DNA of 64,000 bases from Miscanthus floridulus (taxonomy: Eukaryota; Streptophyta; Magnoliopsida; Poales; Poaceae). Each line of letters begins with the position of its first letter. The stretch's first letter is position 1. A program made the position numbers and the translations under genes. This document shows, piece by piece, positions 29,766-42,134 of the stretch. The stretch is from assembly GCF_019320115.1 (NCBI RefSeq), contig NC_089581.1, positions 68,242,485 to 68,306,484 on the forward strand, in the 5' to 3' direction. Under the pieces are notes generated by a model that was given only the letters and a program-made list of their open reading frames with translations, had not been told where the DNA came from and searched no databases.

Positions 29766-32553
29766 TGTAGCACCCGGTTTTATGAACAAAACCAGATACA
29801 CACCATATGTGAGCCCAGGAAGTCAAATCTCATATATAGCTACAAATAAGGGTAATATCAAAAGACAATGCTCAATATATTATGTACTTAGTATAAAGGA
29901 TATAACCTTAGATAACAAACAGTAGAAAGATAACTCTGAACTTTGGGTGAAGACTCCAATTCCACAGGGACAACTGACTGGTTAATCTCAAGCCTAATTC
30001 CTCCAAACTCTAGCAATCTGGTATCCATCCGGGATTTTCCAAAGATTTAAAAAGTAAATCAAGCATAAGTACATGTCGTACTCAACAAATATAACATGGG
30101 GTTTATGAGGCTCAAAAGGTTGACACTGGTTTAACTATGATTAGCTTTTAGTGAGTCATCTTTTAGCAATTAGGTGGCAACAAGTTTATTCACAAGCCCA
30201 TGTAAACACATGATCAGGTAAACATGAATAATGAATAACATAAATGGATAATTCTTAGTGATCATCTATTCCATAAGGGTCTAAGGCCGCTCTTGACCGT
30301 GATCACGACTGATATACCCGTTTTACACTCTGCAGAGGTTGTACACTTTCATTGTGAGTCGTGATACACATATGCCCGGGTTAATTACTCCTAAAACACT
30401 TCCAAGGTGAGCAGGCAGGGTTCACTATGAAGCCTTTCAAAGGTTCATCTAACAAGTTAGGGCCATTAGATTCACTCAACAAACAGATGTAGAGCCCTCC
30501 TTCCCAATGGCACAATGACGCGTAGCCTATACATAAGGGGACAGGAGGCCGCACTATACCTGATTCGTCAAGCCATTCTTACACCAATAAAGGTAACCAC
30601 TAACAAGCTAGAAAAGGTCCTCATACTGAGCTCAAGCTAGAGCCATGTAACCCTCCCAGCTATACTGTAAGTCCCAGATGATCGCTTACAGATAAGTCCT
30701 TAGGGAGAGGAATCTGAAGCATTTAGAAAGTAGCTAAATACTCTGGCCCCCTATTTCCAAGTTGCTAAAAAGTCATGTTTTAATGTTTATTGCATATTCC
30801 ATTAGTCAAGTTATAAGATCATGGCTTAGTTGAGCACCAGCAAAGCTACCCAATGCATATCCCATAGGAGACAAGGTATAAGTTCAATTCTAGGGAATCC
30901 CTATCAAGGTGACACATGCAATATGAATCAAATGTATTAGTTGATAGGAAACAAGGATGATCCCATGCTATACTTGCCTTAAAGTCAAATCCTTCTTCTA
31001 TTGAATTGTAACCTCTAAAGGACTTCTTCTAGATCACCAACTTCTTTTATGTCACCAACGCAAAGCTCACCGACTGGACATGATCATAAAGCACCACACG
31101 AGCATCCATGCAATCATACACGAAGCAAACAATATAACTAAATTAGAACAGTACATAAAACATAATAATCAACAAGTAAAAAGGTTTAAAAGATATTCTA
31201 TATGTTACTACGAACACATAGACGCGAAAAGCACTCTAATCGGAGCTATAACAAAAAAGTTATGGATTAAACAAGATTTCCTTTAATAAAATAATGGATT
31301 AAATCTAACCTTGAATTTCAAAAGTTTAAAACATGTTTAACAGTAGGATGAACACGTAGATTACGCAATTACGAATCTAACGCAACTTGAACGGATCAAA
31401 TTGGAGTTAAAACGGAGAAGTTATGGCCTAAAGAAAATAGTGGCAAAACCATAAATAGATGAAAACGTATTTTGGATCTAACAGAGGAAATCTATGCTTT
31501 CCGAAAGAGAAAACATATTCTAAAATTACACTTTGGACTGCAGGTTCGAAATTAGAAAAGTGGAGGGTCTCTTATGCAAAATTACCCATGAAGGGGTACG
31601 GTCTAATCTTAGCCCTTGATCTTGGATTGGACGGAAAGAAACAGATCAGTGAGAGAGAAGGCATAGCCGGTGGCCGGAACAGGAAGAGGAGGCGGTGGTG
31701 CCATGGCCAGAGGTTCGGGACCTCGTCGGTGTACATGGGGAAGGGCCTACGGGCCATGACGGAGTGAACCGAGAGCACATGGATAGAGAGCAGTGCACGA
31801 CAAAGTTGCCGCGGCTCTTTTTGTGGTCAGAGACGGCACGGAGGTGACGCGCTGCTTGGCAGGCAAACGGCGAGACGTGGCGCTTGGGTTGCGAGCTTGG
31901 CGCAATGACTCGATGGATGCGGCTTGTTCTAGAGCTTGGTAGGGAGGCAGCACGGTGTGGGCAGTTGGTATTTAAGGTCAGGGAAGGCATGGGGCACACA
32001 ATAGGGCGGACTCAGGGCGGCGATGGATTCACGACACAGCGGTGGAGAGAGTCCGGTGTGGATGGAGGTGGAAGATGATGCGCTGACAGATGAGTCCTGG
32101 CTGGCAGCGAGACATGACGGGAGAGAGGGGAAGCGGTGCTACGACGGTGCTAGCTAGGCCAGTGCGGCTTGGGCCTGGTTGGGCCATGCAAGGCGAAGGA
32201 GGAGAGGGACAGCTGCTAGGCCGCGGGAAGAAAAGCAAGTGGGCCACGTGGGAGAGAGGGAGCAGGCCGGCTAGGCCAGAAAGGAGAGAGTGAGTTTTTT
32301 TTCTAAATTCTATTTTTAAATCCATTTTCAAACCATTTCAAAAGCATTTGAAATTATTTTGAATTTTGGACAAAACCACTCATCACAAAAATAAGTATGC
32401 ATCAACATGAATGCATAAAAATGTTGCTAAATTCCCATGATAAATTTTAATTTAATGAAAATTATTATTTTTCCTATGTTTTGATGGGCACACAAATTCA
32501 AAATTAATTCCATTTCTCTCTATTTCAAAAGGATCAATTTTTAGCATGTTACA
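29766..32553 (-). mobile_element. Solo LTR of a Gypsy-type element, TSD CTAGG/CTATG
   Basis: 2,788 bp, starting TGTAGCACCCGG and ending AGCATGTTACA; on the minus strand this is TGTAACATGCT...CGGGTGCTACA. Flanks are CTAGG (29761-29765) and CTATG (32554-32558), one mismatch. The uninterrupted LTR relative near 29085 reads CTTAGGGTTTCATC, so the insertion split that site. The minus strand has TTGTTGAGTACGACATGTAC (about 30100-30080), like the TTGTTGAGTACTTTTATACT of the Tekay LTR at 59825, which supports a Gypsy LTR. The GC-rich frames at 31460-32330 have no coding signature. Confidence 0.85.
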
Positions 32554-32595
32554 CTATGGTTTAATCAATTCACCAAAACCAAACTAAAGCTTTCA

Positions 32596-33758
32596 TTCTT
32601 TCCCTTTTTGGTAATTGATGACAACCCCTTTGTAAAAATATGAATTGAAATTCATTTGAATTCATGTTGCTTGTCCAAGCATTTTTACCATGTGTAAAGG
32701 ATTTGGACAAGTTTCATGAACCCAAATTGGTAGCATTAGCTCCCCCTACATATATGCTAAGAGTTTGGATAGAAGCTTGCACATGTGAGCCACAAAAAAA
32801 AGCTTGCACATGTGCATGAATTGGAGTTGTGGGAGAGTAATGTCTACCAAATGATGCTAAGGTATAAGAGATGGACCTTTGAAGCGTGATACCAATCGGA
32901 GTGCACCAATAATACCATCCTTAGCACCATGGTTAGTTAGATACCACTTGGAATTACTTGCAAAACATAAACACAAGATACCTCATGAGATTAACATTAT
33001 ATGCAAGGCTCTAGTACCACTTGTGAAAAAAAGTAAGACATATCTAACTACCACCTATGCATGCTAGTTTTTTTATGTCATTAATCAAACCTACAACTAG
33101 CATACACCACACAACCATAAGATTTTAATTTAAAACTTTTGCCATGCAAGCAAACATACGTAATGCACATACAAATGCATCAATCAAGTTTATGAGCTTG
33201 CTCCCCTTACTTATGTGCTCAAATTTTAATTGATCCCCTTCCTTTGTCATCTTTTCCTTATCTTTGTTTCTCTCCCCCTATGTTTATGAATTACTTCTCC
33301 CTCTTTGCCATCAATGACCACAAAGGTTCAATTTTAGATAGGTTAAGATTATCAATGTGAATCAATAGGGTGAGGATCATTTTTCCAAATTTGGTCTAAT
33401 CTAGAACACTTGCCAAAGATATTTAATTCGGTTTGATCCAAGGACATGCTTCTTCACACCTCATTTCAAGGGTTATCTTGACCATATTGAGTTAAACACT
33501 TATAGTTCGTTTTCTAGATTAAACACTAGGTTCACAAGCCCACTAACATGTCATATGCTACCACTAGATCAAGTCAAGCATCGAAGCAATAGTGGTACCA
33601 TATAAGCATCAAATTCACTTGATTTTCATAAATGAGCCTATAAAACAAGAGGAATGACTAAATGCACTAAACATGTCCTTAGCAAAGAATGTATGCATGC
33701 TAATCAACTTTTACCTTGGATTCTCGAAGGATAGGCATGCCATATAAGTGGGGGTGCA
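32596..33758 (-). other. Copia B polypurine tract and 3' non-coding region
   Basis: Directly inside the LTR end, the minus strand reads ACCAAAAAGGGAAAGAA before TGAAAGC, a polypurine tract. From there to the pol stop at 33759 there is about 1.1 kb of AT-rich DNA without coding potential. It shares blocks with the equivalent region of Sirevirus A (36514-36970), for example CACATGTGAGC and GTGATACCAATCGGAGTGCA. Confidence 0.7.
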
Positions 33759-34151
33759 TCAATACATATTTGAGAAATCCAATATATTCAACTCATTCCT
33801 TAGCTTGCAAAACCTTTTCTCATCTAATGGCTTGGTGAATATTATGGCAAGTTAAACTTCGGTGCCCACACTCTCAACGGAAATATACCCCTTTTGTTGA
33901 TGATCTCTTATGAAATGGTGGTGGATATCAAGGTGCTTTGTTCTTGAATATTGAACCAAATTATTGGTTAGCTTGATTGCACTCTCATTGTCACATAACA
34001 ATGACACTTTCTTGAACTTGATTCCAAAGTCATTCAAGGTGGCCTTCATCCAAAGTATTTGTGCACAACAACTACTGGCGGATATGTATTTGGCTTTAAT
34101 GGTTGATAATGCAACACTATTTTTCTTCTTTGATGACCATGAAACAAGTGA
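33759..34151 (-). pseudogene. Copia B pol: RNase H C-terminus
   Basis: Downstream half of the pol gene of B, ending with a TGA at 33759-33761. It reads SLVSWSSKKKNSVALST, then LLCDNESAIKLTNN (RNase H active-site region), RTKHLDIHHHFIRDH and IFTKPLDEKRFCKLR, the standard Copia pol end. A TAA lies between TEV and LA, where Gln (CAA) is usual. The upstream part of the same frame continues at 50374 on the other side of Sirevirus A. Confidence 0.85.
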
Positions 34152-34156
34152 TCTTC

Positions 34157-36513
34157 TATAGGGTCAAGATGGCAGACTAGAGGGGGGTGAATAGTCCTTT
34201 CTAAATTTAATCGTGCTGGCAAACCGAAACAAATGCGGAATTAAAACAAGTGGTCTAGCCAAGACTACACCCCTCTATCTAAGTTCACAAGCACCTTAAA
34301 AAGATCATAATCAAGTAACTAAGGTGCCGAGCTTGCTCGAGCTCACCTAATCAATTCTAGAGCGAGGTCACACTAACCTATGAACTAGTACTTCACACAA
34401 CCGGGGGAGCTCCTACACAGCTAGTGATGCAAAAGCACAAAGCCACCTAAGCTCACTAGCAATGCTCAATAACAAGGCTACACAAGCCAAATTAGAGAGC
34501 TCAAATTACTTTGCTACACAAACTAAGCAATGTGACTAACAAGATTACTAAAACCAAATTAGCCACGCAACTAAGCTACACAAGCAAGAAGGTAATTAGC
34601 AAGCTACACAAGCAAACTAATTACAAGAGCAACTACACAAGAACAATGTATGAAATGTAAATACAAGCTTGTGTTTTGTGGAATGCAAACCACTGAGAAG
34701 ATGATGAAGACAATGTTGACATGGTGATTTTCTCCCGATGTTCACTTGGTTGCCACCAAGCTACGTCCACTTGGTGGTTCGGGGGATAATTGGCATCACC
34801 CACCAAGCCCACACATTGGGCACCGCAAGAACCTACCCTTAAAGTGAGGGTAGCTCAATGACACGCTCAACTAGGGTTGCTCTTCATGATCCCCGCGGGG
34901 TGAGTACAATGCCCCTCACAAACCCCTCTCCGGAGCACCACACAATCTTCTCACATGCTTCAATGGAGTCACAAGCCACCAATCCATCTAGGAGGTGGCA
35001 GCCTCCAAGAGTAACAAGCACCACTGGCATGCAACTCTATCACCTAGTGCCACTTGATGCAACCTCATGATGCAACACACTAGAATCACACTCACTCACA
35101 ATCGGATCGCACTTTTGCAAGCACAGGTGAGTTAGAGGGCATGCAAGAACACCTACATAAGCCACCAAGGCTTAAGGGTGCTCAACAACTAGCCCAAGGC
35201 CTGCTAAGGGGGCATTTATAAGCCCCCACACAAAATAGAGCTGTTGCTCTAAAGATTCCCTTTTCTACGAGGGCACTGGACATGTTGGTGTGGCACCGAA
35301 CATGGGGTGGCAGTGCCCCTCTAGTGGTCATCCAATGGCTACTTTCACTAGCCATTGGGGCACTAGATAGGCGGCGGTGGCACCGGATAGGGGTGCCATT
35401 GCCACCCTAGCCAACACCCCAAAAACCATGCTCTCTGGAAAAATGGGGCGGTGCACCAGACAGGGGTGGCGGTGCCCCCAGCGGTGCACCATCACACCTA
35501 GGGCGGTGTACACTGTCACTAGTGGTGCTAGCCCTAGCTCCAGCCCTTTTTGGCCATGTCTAGGTGGGCACTGCACTAGGGGTGGTGTTGCCACCAGATA
35601 GGTGTGGCAGTGCCCCCCTAGAGCACCTCCCTCTCGATCTCCTCTGCTAGTCAATGCCACAGGGGTGGCGGTGCACTGTCACAAGGGTGGTGGTCCCACC
35701 GGACCACAAGTGGCGGTGCTAGGCTCAACTTACTGCTCCCAGTCTCCTTAGTCGATCACCACCATAGGGGTGGTGGTGCATCGGACATGGGGTGGTGGTG
35801 CCCCTAGGGCACCACTCTGAGCCCGATTTTGCCTCCTCTTCTTTGCCTTTTCTAACACCTTTGCAAATGTGCTAACACCACCAAGTGAACATCACCTTGT
35901 GCACGTGTGTTAGCTTTCACAAACATTTCCCAAAGGATTAGCACTCTTTTCACAAATGCCACTTGATCCTAACACATATGCAAAGTTACATCGCTCAAGT
36001 GGAACTAGATGACCGATATGCAAACAAGTTTGCTCCTCTTAATAGTATGGCCATCTATCCTAAACCTGGTCATGCACTTCTCTACACAACCTTTGACCGG
36101 TGAAATGAAATGCCCTACAAATATACCTTTGCCTTGCGCATTCCATTCCATCTCCTTTGATGTCGATGCAACACATGCACCAACCAAAACACCAAATGAT
36201 ATGATCCACTTCATATCATCATGTGACCATATTGGTTCATCGATCTTGACTTCACTTGCTCTTCACCGTTGCCTCGGTCCATCGGCGCCAAGTCATCACT
36301 CAACTTGCCCTTCACTCTTGTCATCGATAAGTTGAGCCAAGTCTTGTCTTGATCTTCTCCACCTTGATCACATGACTTCTTGTCATGTCTCATATGTAAT
36401 GAGCTCCTCCATCACATGTGTATCTCATGATATACCTGTGGACTAATCACATGTGTATCTCATGTCCACCTAAGGTTGTCCCTTAATTACCAAAACCAAA
36501 CAAGGACCTTTCA
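34157..36513 (-). repeat. 3' LTR of Sirevirus A
   Basis: 2,357 bp. Plus-strand ends TATAGGGTCAAG...GGACCTTTCA; the first TG has become TA compared with TGTAGGGTC at 47959. A minus-strand TATA (TTATAAATGCC) is at about 35211-35221. Upstream of it (35275-35800) lies a cluster of GGTGGCACCGGA / CACCGGAC words. Confidence 0.9.
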
Positions 36514-36535
36514 ATCTCCCCCTTTTTGGTAATTG
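36514..36535 (-). promoter_or_regulatory. Polypurine tract of Sirevirus A
   Basis: On the minus strand ACCAAAAAGGGGGAGAT directly precedes the LTR start TGAAAGG. This is the expected plus-strand primer site. The remaining 36536-36973 is 3' non-coding DNA related to that of element B. Confidence 0.85.
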
Positions 36536-36973
36536 ATGACAACTCTACAAAGATATGAAAATTAAGCTCTTTTGGGTTCATGTTGCTTGCCCAAACAATT
36601 TTACCATGTGTAAATGATTTTGGACAAGTACCACAAACCCAAATTGGTAGTATTAGCTCCCCCTACATATGTGCTAGAGTGTTTGGTTTGAAGCTCGCAC
36701 ATATGCATAGATTGGAATTGTGGGAGAGTAATTACTACCAATGATGCTAAGGTGTAAAGAATTAACCTTTGATGCGTGATACCAATCGGAGTGCACATTT
36801 TAACACCATCCTAAGCACCATGAGTAGCTAGACAACAAAAATACTAGAAACCCCGAGAGATCAACATTATAAGCAAGGTCCTAGTACCACATATAGAAAT
36901 ACAAGTCTAGTTACTATCCTATGCATGCTAGTTATCAAATCATCAATCAAATTCTACAACTAGCATACACCAC

Positions 36974-38203
36974 TATTGACGGTAGTTAACATTCATCATA
37001 AACCATCAATATAACTTGTATAAATGGCTAAAATAGATTACCAATGTAGACTTAGGGGTTTAATCTAACAAACTCCATTAGTTTTGGTGAATCTATATTT
37101 TCAGCAGGATTTAATCAGAAAACTGCCAAGGAGGACCTATTCGTCAAAGGAAATTATGGAATTCCACCACGTAACCAATGTGGGAAGACTCTAGAAGACT
37201 CTAGAAGGTGAATCACCAAAGCGGAGCCTGTGTCTCTAACATGTGGGGCTGGCTGGCCCTACCTAGAGGCCGCCCGACCTATGGGTCCCCCATGCCAGCC
37301 TCCCATTGCTATGTTGGTTCTCCACCATCTTAAGGATTGCATCTCTGCCATTTATTCAAGTCGGTTTGATCCAAGGCCTCATGATTGATGCTCTGGCCTA
37401 TATATACCAGCCTGCACCCCCCTCCAGGGCATGACTCATTTGATCCTGAGAGCTGAGAAGCCAGAAACCCTAATTCATATGTCCACCAGGATCAGAGCTA
37501 GCAATCAAGAGAAGATTAGTCCTCAATAGGATCTAGTCTTGTATTAGAGATAGTGAGATAGAGTGAGAGGGAAGAGTTTGGAGGAGTCTTGGCCTATTAG
37601 TGCTCTCTATACAGCTTGTACCCTGGTGAAATCAAGTTCTTCTTAAGTTTGCTTCTGAGATTTCTCTAGTAATCAATTTCTAAATCAAGTAAGCATCTTG
37701 TTCATATTTTTCTTCAGGTTTGTGACTCTCTTTTGAGTACTTTAATTCTTGTAGCTCCTTGGTTAAAGTAGTTTTCATAGTGTAAGCATGGTGCTTAGAC
37801 TCGGTTACTTATTAATGTACCCTATTTTCTATATCGGTGGTAGCTCGTGAGGGTGACTCTTATAGCCTTGTTGAATCCTTTGTAGTCCACCTCCTGTTAG
37901 TAGGCCTAGCAGGACATTGTTGCTATAGGAAACATACTTTGCCTGTGTTTTCTCTAGTAATATCCCTAGAATTGAACAATAGAAGACAAAGCTTACCGAA
38001 GTTAGAACTAGAAGACTTTAGCAGTCTCCTCTACGATCCTATTATCTAGCCTTAATTTTGAAGTTGGGATAAGTTAGATTTAGTTATTCTCACACACGTT
38101 TCCTTGAGTTCTATATAAAACTGGGTAGTTTAGGTGAAGTACTACATCGGTATAATATCCGTGCGCTTGCGGATTATTCTGTGTGCATTAATTTATACCA
38201 ACG
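36974..38203 (+). repeat. 5' LTR of element D
   Basis: 1,230 bp, TATTGACGGTAGTTAAC...TTATACCAACG; the TG start has mutated to TA (compare TGTTGATGG at 42135). A TATA box (TATATATACC) lies at about 37399, after a GC-rich stretch (37238-37320) with ACATGTGGGGC. Confidence 0.9.
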
Positions 38204-38211
38204 AGCATTTC

Positions 38212-38230
38212 TAGCGATGTTGCTGGGGAA
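38212..38230 (+). promoter_or_regulatory. Primer-binding site of element D (tRNA-Asp type, decayed)
   Basis: TAGCGATGTTGCTGGGGAA lies eight bases inside the LTR. It differs by a few transitions and one other change from TGGCGCCGTTGCCGGGGAA, the tRNA-Asp-complementary site usual in Athila elements. The CpG positions in particular are altered. Confidence 0.75.
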
Positions 38231-38399
38231 ATGGTTGCTGAGTTAACTTTGAACCTAGCTTATCCTTGTATTATTATTCTTTTATCTTTTATTCTTTGTA
38301 CCATGGATCTAGAATCCACCCCGATCTACCAATATGGTGCACCCACGAGCACAACCCTATGCATTCCACACTCATTTGAAGATCTAGCAAAGTGGATTC

Positions 38400-39409
38400 T
38401 TTTAGCCAACCATGTATGAAGACACAAAGGACTTCATTAGGAGGTGTGGAGTGTGTTAGAGGCATGAGAATATCAATTAAAGAGATGCCATGCCACTCAC
38501 CAACAACCACCAGATTGAGTTTTTAGATGTTTGGGGTATTGATTACATGGGACCTTTTCCGAAGTCAAAGAACTATGAATATATCTTGGTGGCAATTGAT
38601 TATGTCTCCAAGTGGGTTGAAGCCATGCCATGCAAAGCTGCTGATGCAAGAACTCCAAGAAGATGTTTGACGAAACAATATTTTCAAGATTCAAAGTTCC
38701 AAGGATGGTAATTAGTGATGGAGGAACTCACTTCACTGACAAGAATTTTCACAATTACTTGTCAAAGCATGAGATCCATCACAATGTCGCTACTCCATAC
38801 CACCCTCAGACAAGTGGCCAAGCAAAAACTTTAAATAAACAAATCAAGAACATTCTACAAAAGATGGTCAATAAGATGGGAACCGCATGGAAGGATAGAC
38901 TACCCGATACATTGTGGGCTTACATAACGACCTATAAAACACCATTGGGAATGTCACCATATCAACTAGTCTATGAGAAGACCTACCATGTACCTATTGA
39001 GATATAATTCAAAGCTCACTGGGCCATCAAGCTATGGAACATGGACTTTGAAGCCGCAGGAACCAAGAGGAAGATGCAACTCTCTGAACTTGATGAATGG
39101 CGTGAAAAAGCAAATCACAACTCCAAGATTTACAAGGTGAGAACAAAAAGATGACATGATAAAAGGATCAAGAAGGAGTTCGACCCTAGAGATAAGGTAT
39201 TACTTTTTAATTCTAGGGTTAAATTATTCGGGCATGGGAAACTTTGGAGCAAATGGGAAGGACCATTCAAGGTGATAAGCACTTCATCGCATGGAGTGGT
39301 AACACTTCAAAATGACGAAGGTATGTTATTCAAGGTAAATGGCCACCGTCTCAAGATCTTTCTAGAACCAGAAAAACCACCTGAGGATTTGGATGAGGTA
39401 GATTTCTAG
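38400..39409 (+). pseudogene. Element D integrase remnant
   Basis: Athila-lineage integrase. The zinc-finger end is at about 38410-38485, with a stop. The catalytic core begins with [12 protein letters not shown] (first Asp, about 38545). It continues after a frameshift near 38665 with [12 protein letters not shown] (second Asp, about 38718) and [18 protein letters not shown]. The expected catalytic Glu after GQA is Lys (GAA to AAA), so the DDE triad is lost even apart from the stops. The C-terminal SH3-like part runs on to FLEPEKPP. A TAG at about 39407-39409 ends the frame. Upstream pol domains are missing. Confidence 0.85.
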
Positions 39410-39514
39410 ATTTTACCATGGATTTACACCACTGCCATCCTCTTTATGTTTTGTAACATGAAAATATACTTTTTGGGATTAGAAACCGCCGCAAGAAAAA
39501 TCACCATGAGAGGA

Positions 39515-39799
39515 TGACATGTGGGGCCGCCCAGCCCCACCTAGAGACTGCCTGGCCCACTGTTAGCCTCTCTCACACCTAGTCAACTCTCTCGTGTCTT
39601 CTAGATCCTTCCTTGTTAAAATCCCACAGTTTTTCGACGCATTCAGTTTTTCGTCGTTACGAGACCTCATATGGATAGATCTTGACCCCTGCTGCAAGTT
39701 GTTCCCCCCTATATAAGCGAACCTCTGCCTCCTCCATAGCCATTCCATCAAAGCCTTCTCTCTCCAACAACAACAAGGCTCTCCTCCTCTCTAGTCCCC
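39515..39799 (+). promoter_or_regulatory. Internal promoter and leader of the element D accessory ORF
   Basis: TATA box CTATATAAGC at about 39709-39718, then a C/T-rich leader with CAACAACAACAAGG and the start context CCCCATGGCC. Some 190 bp upstream of the TATA is ACATGTGGGGCCGCCCAGCC, followed by CCACCTAGAG. It resembles the stretch before the LTR's own TATA (37238-37265: ACATGTGGGGCTGGCTGGCC, then CTACCTAGAG). So this looks like a second promoter for a subgenomic mRNA. Confidence 0.6.
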
Positions 39800-40390
39800 A
39801 TGGCCAACAAAGAGATTGTCCCCTATGGTTTTGATCCTAGCAAGAAGCCCGATGCGCTTGCGCTAACCGTTGTTCCTCTAGAAGTTACCCCAATTTGCTC
39901 AAGCCAATCTTACTTTGCCCAAGCCATTCATCATCCGGTGATGATTGCTCCGCCGCCGCCACATCTACTTCTCAAGGACAAACCATGTCAGCCTGACGCA
40001 CTGCCACCGATCAAGGTGATGAAGGAGATCAACCTCCTTCCTCCAAGGGTGAATGAGGTGCTGATTGGAGTGAAGACTAATAAGTTTGGAGATGTCACAT
40101 GTGCGAGATACAAGTTGGTCACCCCTCATTCCAATGGAGTTCGTGCTATGACGGGTCAAATCAAGGTTCTTCCGCCAAAGGAGAAGAAGAGGAAGGCGCC
40201 ATCACCACATATCCTAGAGGCTGAGAAGCGTCCAAGGATGACTATTGCTCTCTTAGAGAAGAAGATTGAAGACCTCTCTAATGTTATCTATACCCTAGAG
40301 CAAAGGATCGATGAAGAACACATCTATCGCAAGAGCCTGCAACATGACCTAAATGTTTTGAATCATTTTGTTGCTAATATGAAGAAGTGA
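39800..40390 (+). CDS. Accessory ORF of element D (196 codons), function unknown
   Basis: An intact frame in the env position of an Athila-type element, preceded by its own TATA box and followed by AATAAA at about 40536. The product starts MANKEIVPYGFDPSKKPDAL and has a proline stretch (MIAPPPPH, residues 48-55). It then has two basic clusters (KEKKRK at 127-132, EKRPR at 142-146) resembling nuclear localisation signals. The C-terminus is probably coiled coil from about 148 to 192 (TIALLEKKIEDLSNVIYTLE...). There is no signal peptide or transmembrane helix, so it is not an envelope protein of the usual kind. I do not recognise the family. It is free of stops although the neighbouring integrase is broken. 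That may be chance, recent insertion or retention. Confidence 0.7.
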   Translation: MANKEIVPYGFDPSKKPDALALTVVPLEVTPICSSQSYFAQAIHHPVMIAPPPPHLLLKDKPCQPDALPPIKVMKEINLLPPRVNEVLIGVKTNKFGDVTCARYKLVTPHSNGVRAMTGQIKVLPPKEKKRKAPSPHILEAEKRPRMTIALLEKKIEDLSNVIYTLEQRIDEEHIYRKSLQHDLNVLNHFVANMKK

Positions 40391-42134
40391 GAATTAGGTA
40401 GTCAATAATAAGGCATGAGTGGTTATGTCAAGTGTTTAAAGATAGTATGTTTAGGTTACTCGCTTAGCTCAGATCGTTAGAATATTATAGTTTGTGCTAG
40501 GTAGTCAAAAGTTTGTGTTATGTTTGTGCTTGTGTAATAAAGTGCCTTATATATTAATGGAGTCTTATTATTATTATCTGCTCTCTATTTCTTTTTGGAT
40601 ATGTGTTTGTCTCCACATGTTGTGCATAAAGGTATACAAGAAAATAAGTGTGGGGGAGACACACCGTGACAACAAGACGGAATTCGATCGCAAAAATCAC
40701 AGAATTCAGAAAGCAACAAAATAAAAACCACGCTCACCAAAGTTGAACCAAAACAGGCCCAAGAGTGGGCCGCCTGGCCTCCTACATGGGCCGGTCAGCC
40801 CATCATAGCACCGCCTCGCCTCACACTTTTTCCATGATTAGGTTCGAGCCCAATAGCACCGCCTCGCTTTCCATTTCGAACCAAATTGAAAATCACTTAA
40901 TAAAACAACTTTAAAACATGAGGAAAGATTATTTCAATCATGACTAAAGGATAGAGTCACATAATACTTTTCCTGGAAGTCATGCTACTATTGGGAACTT
41001 ATTATTAGGGCCCCCATGTTACTTAAGTTGTTGTGGAATGAGATATAGTAGAATAATGGGAACTTGATTCTTGATGTCTTGTTATTGGATAATTTTATTT
41101 CAAAAAGTAAAAAGAATAGATACACCTCTCCTTTTTGGTAAGTAATGTCCCACCAGAGCCAGATATAGACTAGAGAAACCTTGTACATATACTACTTGTC
41201 ATGGTATTGAGTTTGGTCAAACCTTGTGACCCTTGTTGAGAAACTTATCATACTCGCAAGATCAAGATCACGTACACTCCACATATATTTGTTGTTCCTA
41301 CACTAGGGGTACACAAAAACATGTTTTCCATCCACCTAAAAATGTTCTACTCCTACACTGGGAATAGGCACAAAAATATGCTTGATAGGATAAATGCTCC
41401 AAGCTATTGTAAATATCTATCTTGAAAGGTTTTAATTGCAGAAAAAGAGAGGCATGGGCTATGCAAAAGTTATTCATAAAAGAAAAAGAAAGTATTGAAA
41501 AAAAGACAAGTGCCTGAGATATTAAAAACAATGGGTACTCAGATGCCCGCCTGAAAAAAGAAGAAGAAAGAGATGAATAAGATAGCCCATGTTTTCTTGC
41601 AAAAAGTTTTCCAAGTTTCAAACAAGGAGCATAATAGAATTAGGTTAGCCACCATATACATATCCACAAACATGCACATCTTGATCTAAGAGTATGACAT
41701 CTTTCTTCTTGGATTCTCGTTTTGATTTTACAATATATGCAATGCAAGTATGTTCTCATATTCATCCCTACCTGAGCTCCATATAAGCTTTTAGAAGTAG
41801 GTAAAAAGAAGTCAAAGTCATTAATGCCTTGGTAAAGATCCAAAAATACTATATATACAGAGTAATTTGATAGTACTACAAAAGGAGAAGGTAAGCTATA
41901 TTTTATTTTCAAAAATCTTAAAATGTTTTCCAATTGACTTGCCCGAAGGAAGATGGTGATCTATTTCAAGCTGTTCCATTCTTCAACCACCCAAAGTTTC
42001 ATGGTAGACACTTTAAATCTTGCAGTGCATGCATGACTGGGAATGGTTTTATGTTGATGACTTGTCCTAAGGTTATGTCTTAAGTAATTCATCCTTTTAT
42101 CGAGGACAAGTAAAAGCCTAAGTGTGGGGGAATT
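40391..42134 (+). other. Element D 3' non-coding region and polypurine tract
   Basis: It contains AATAAA (about 40536-40541), a first PPT-like AAGTGTGGGGGAGAC (about 40645) and the true PPT AAGTGTGGGGGAATT at 42120-42134 directly before the 3' LTR. Bases 40740-40880 hold a GC-rich GGGCCGCCTGGCC word set like that of the LTR promoter. 41280-41600 has the repeated word ACTGGGAATA / CACAAAAATATG. No further coding feature is seen. Confidence 0.6.

Larger units (their letters stand above)
26013..32595 (-). repeat. 3' LTR of Copia B, interrupted twice
   Basis: Segments 26013-27280, 29135-29765 and 32559-32595 add up to about 1.94 kb. Order and identity are shown by comparison with the solo LTR at 27281-29129. 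Both contain GTGTTAGCACTC...CTAAATGCATA, ATGAGTTAGA, CATCTAGTGGCACTTTGATA and CTTAATAGTA in the same order. A TATA-like element on the minus strand lies near 26938. Confidence 0.85.
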
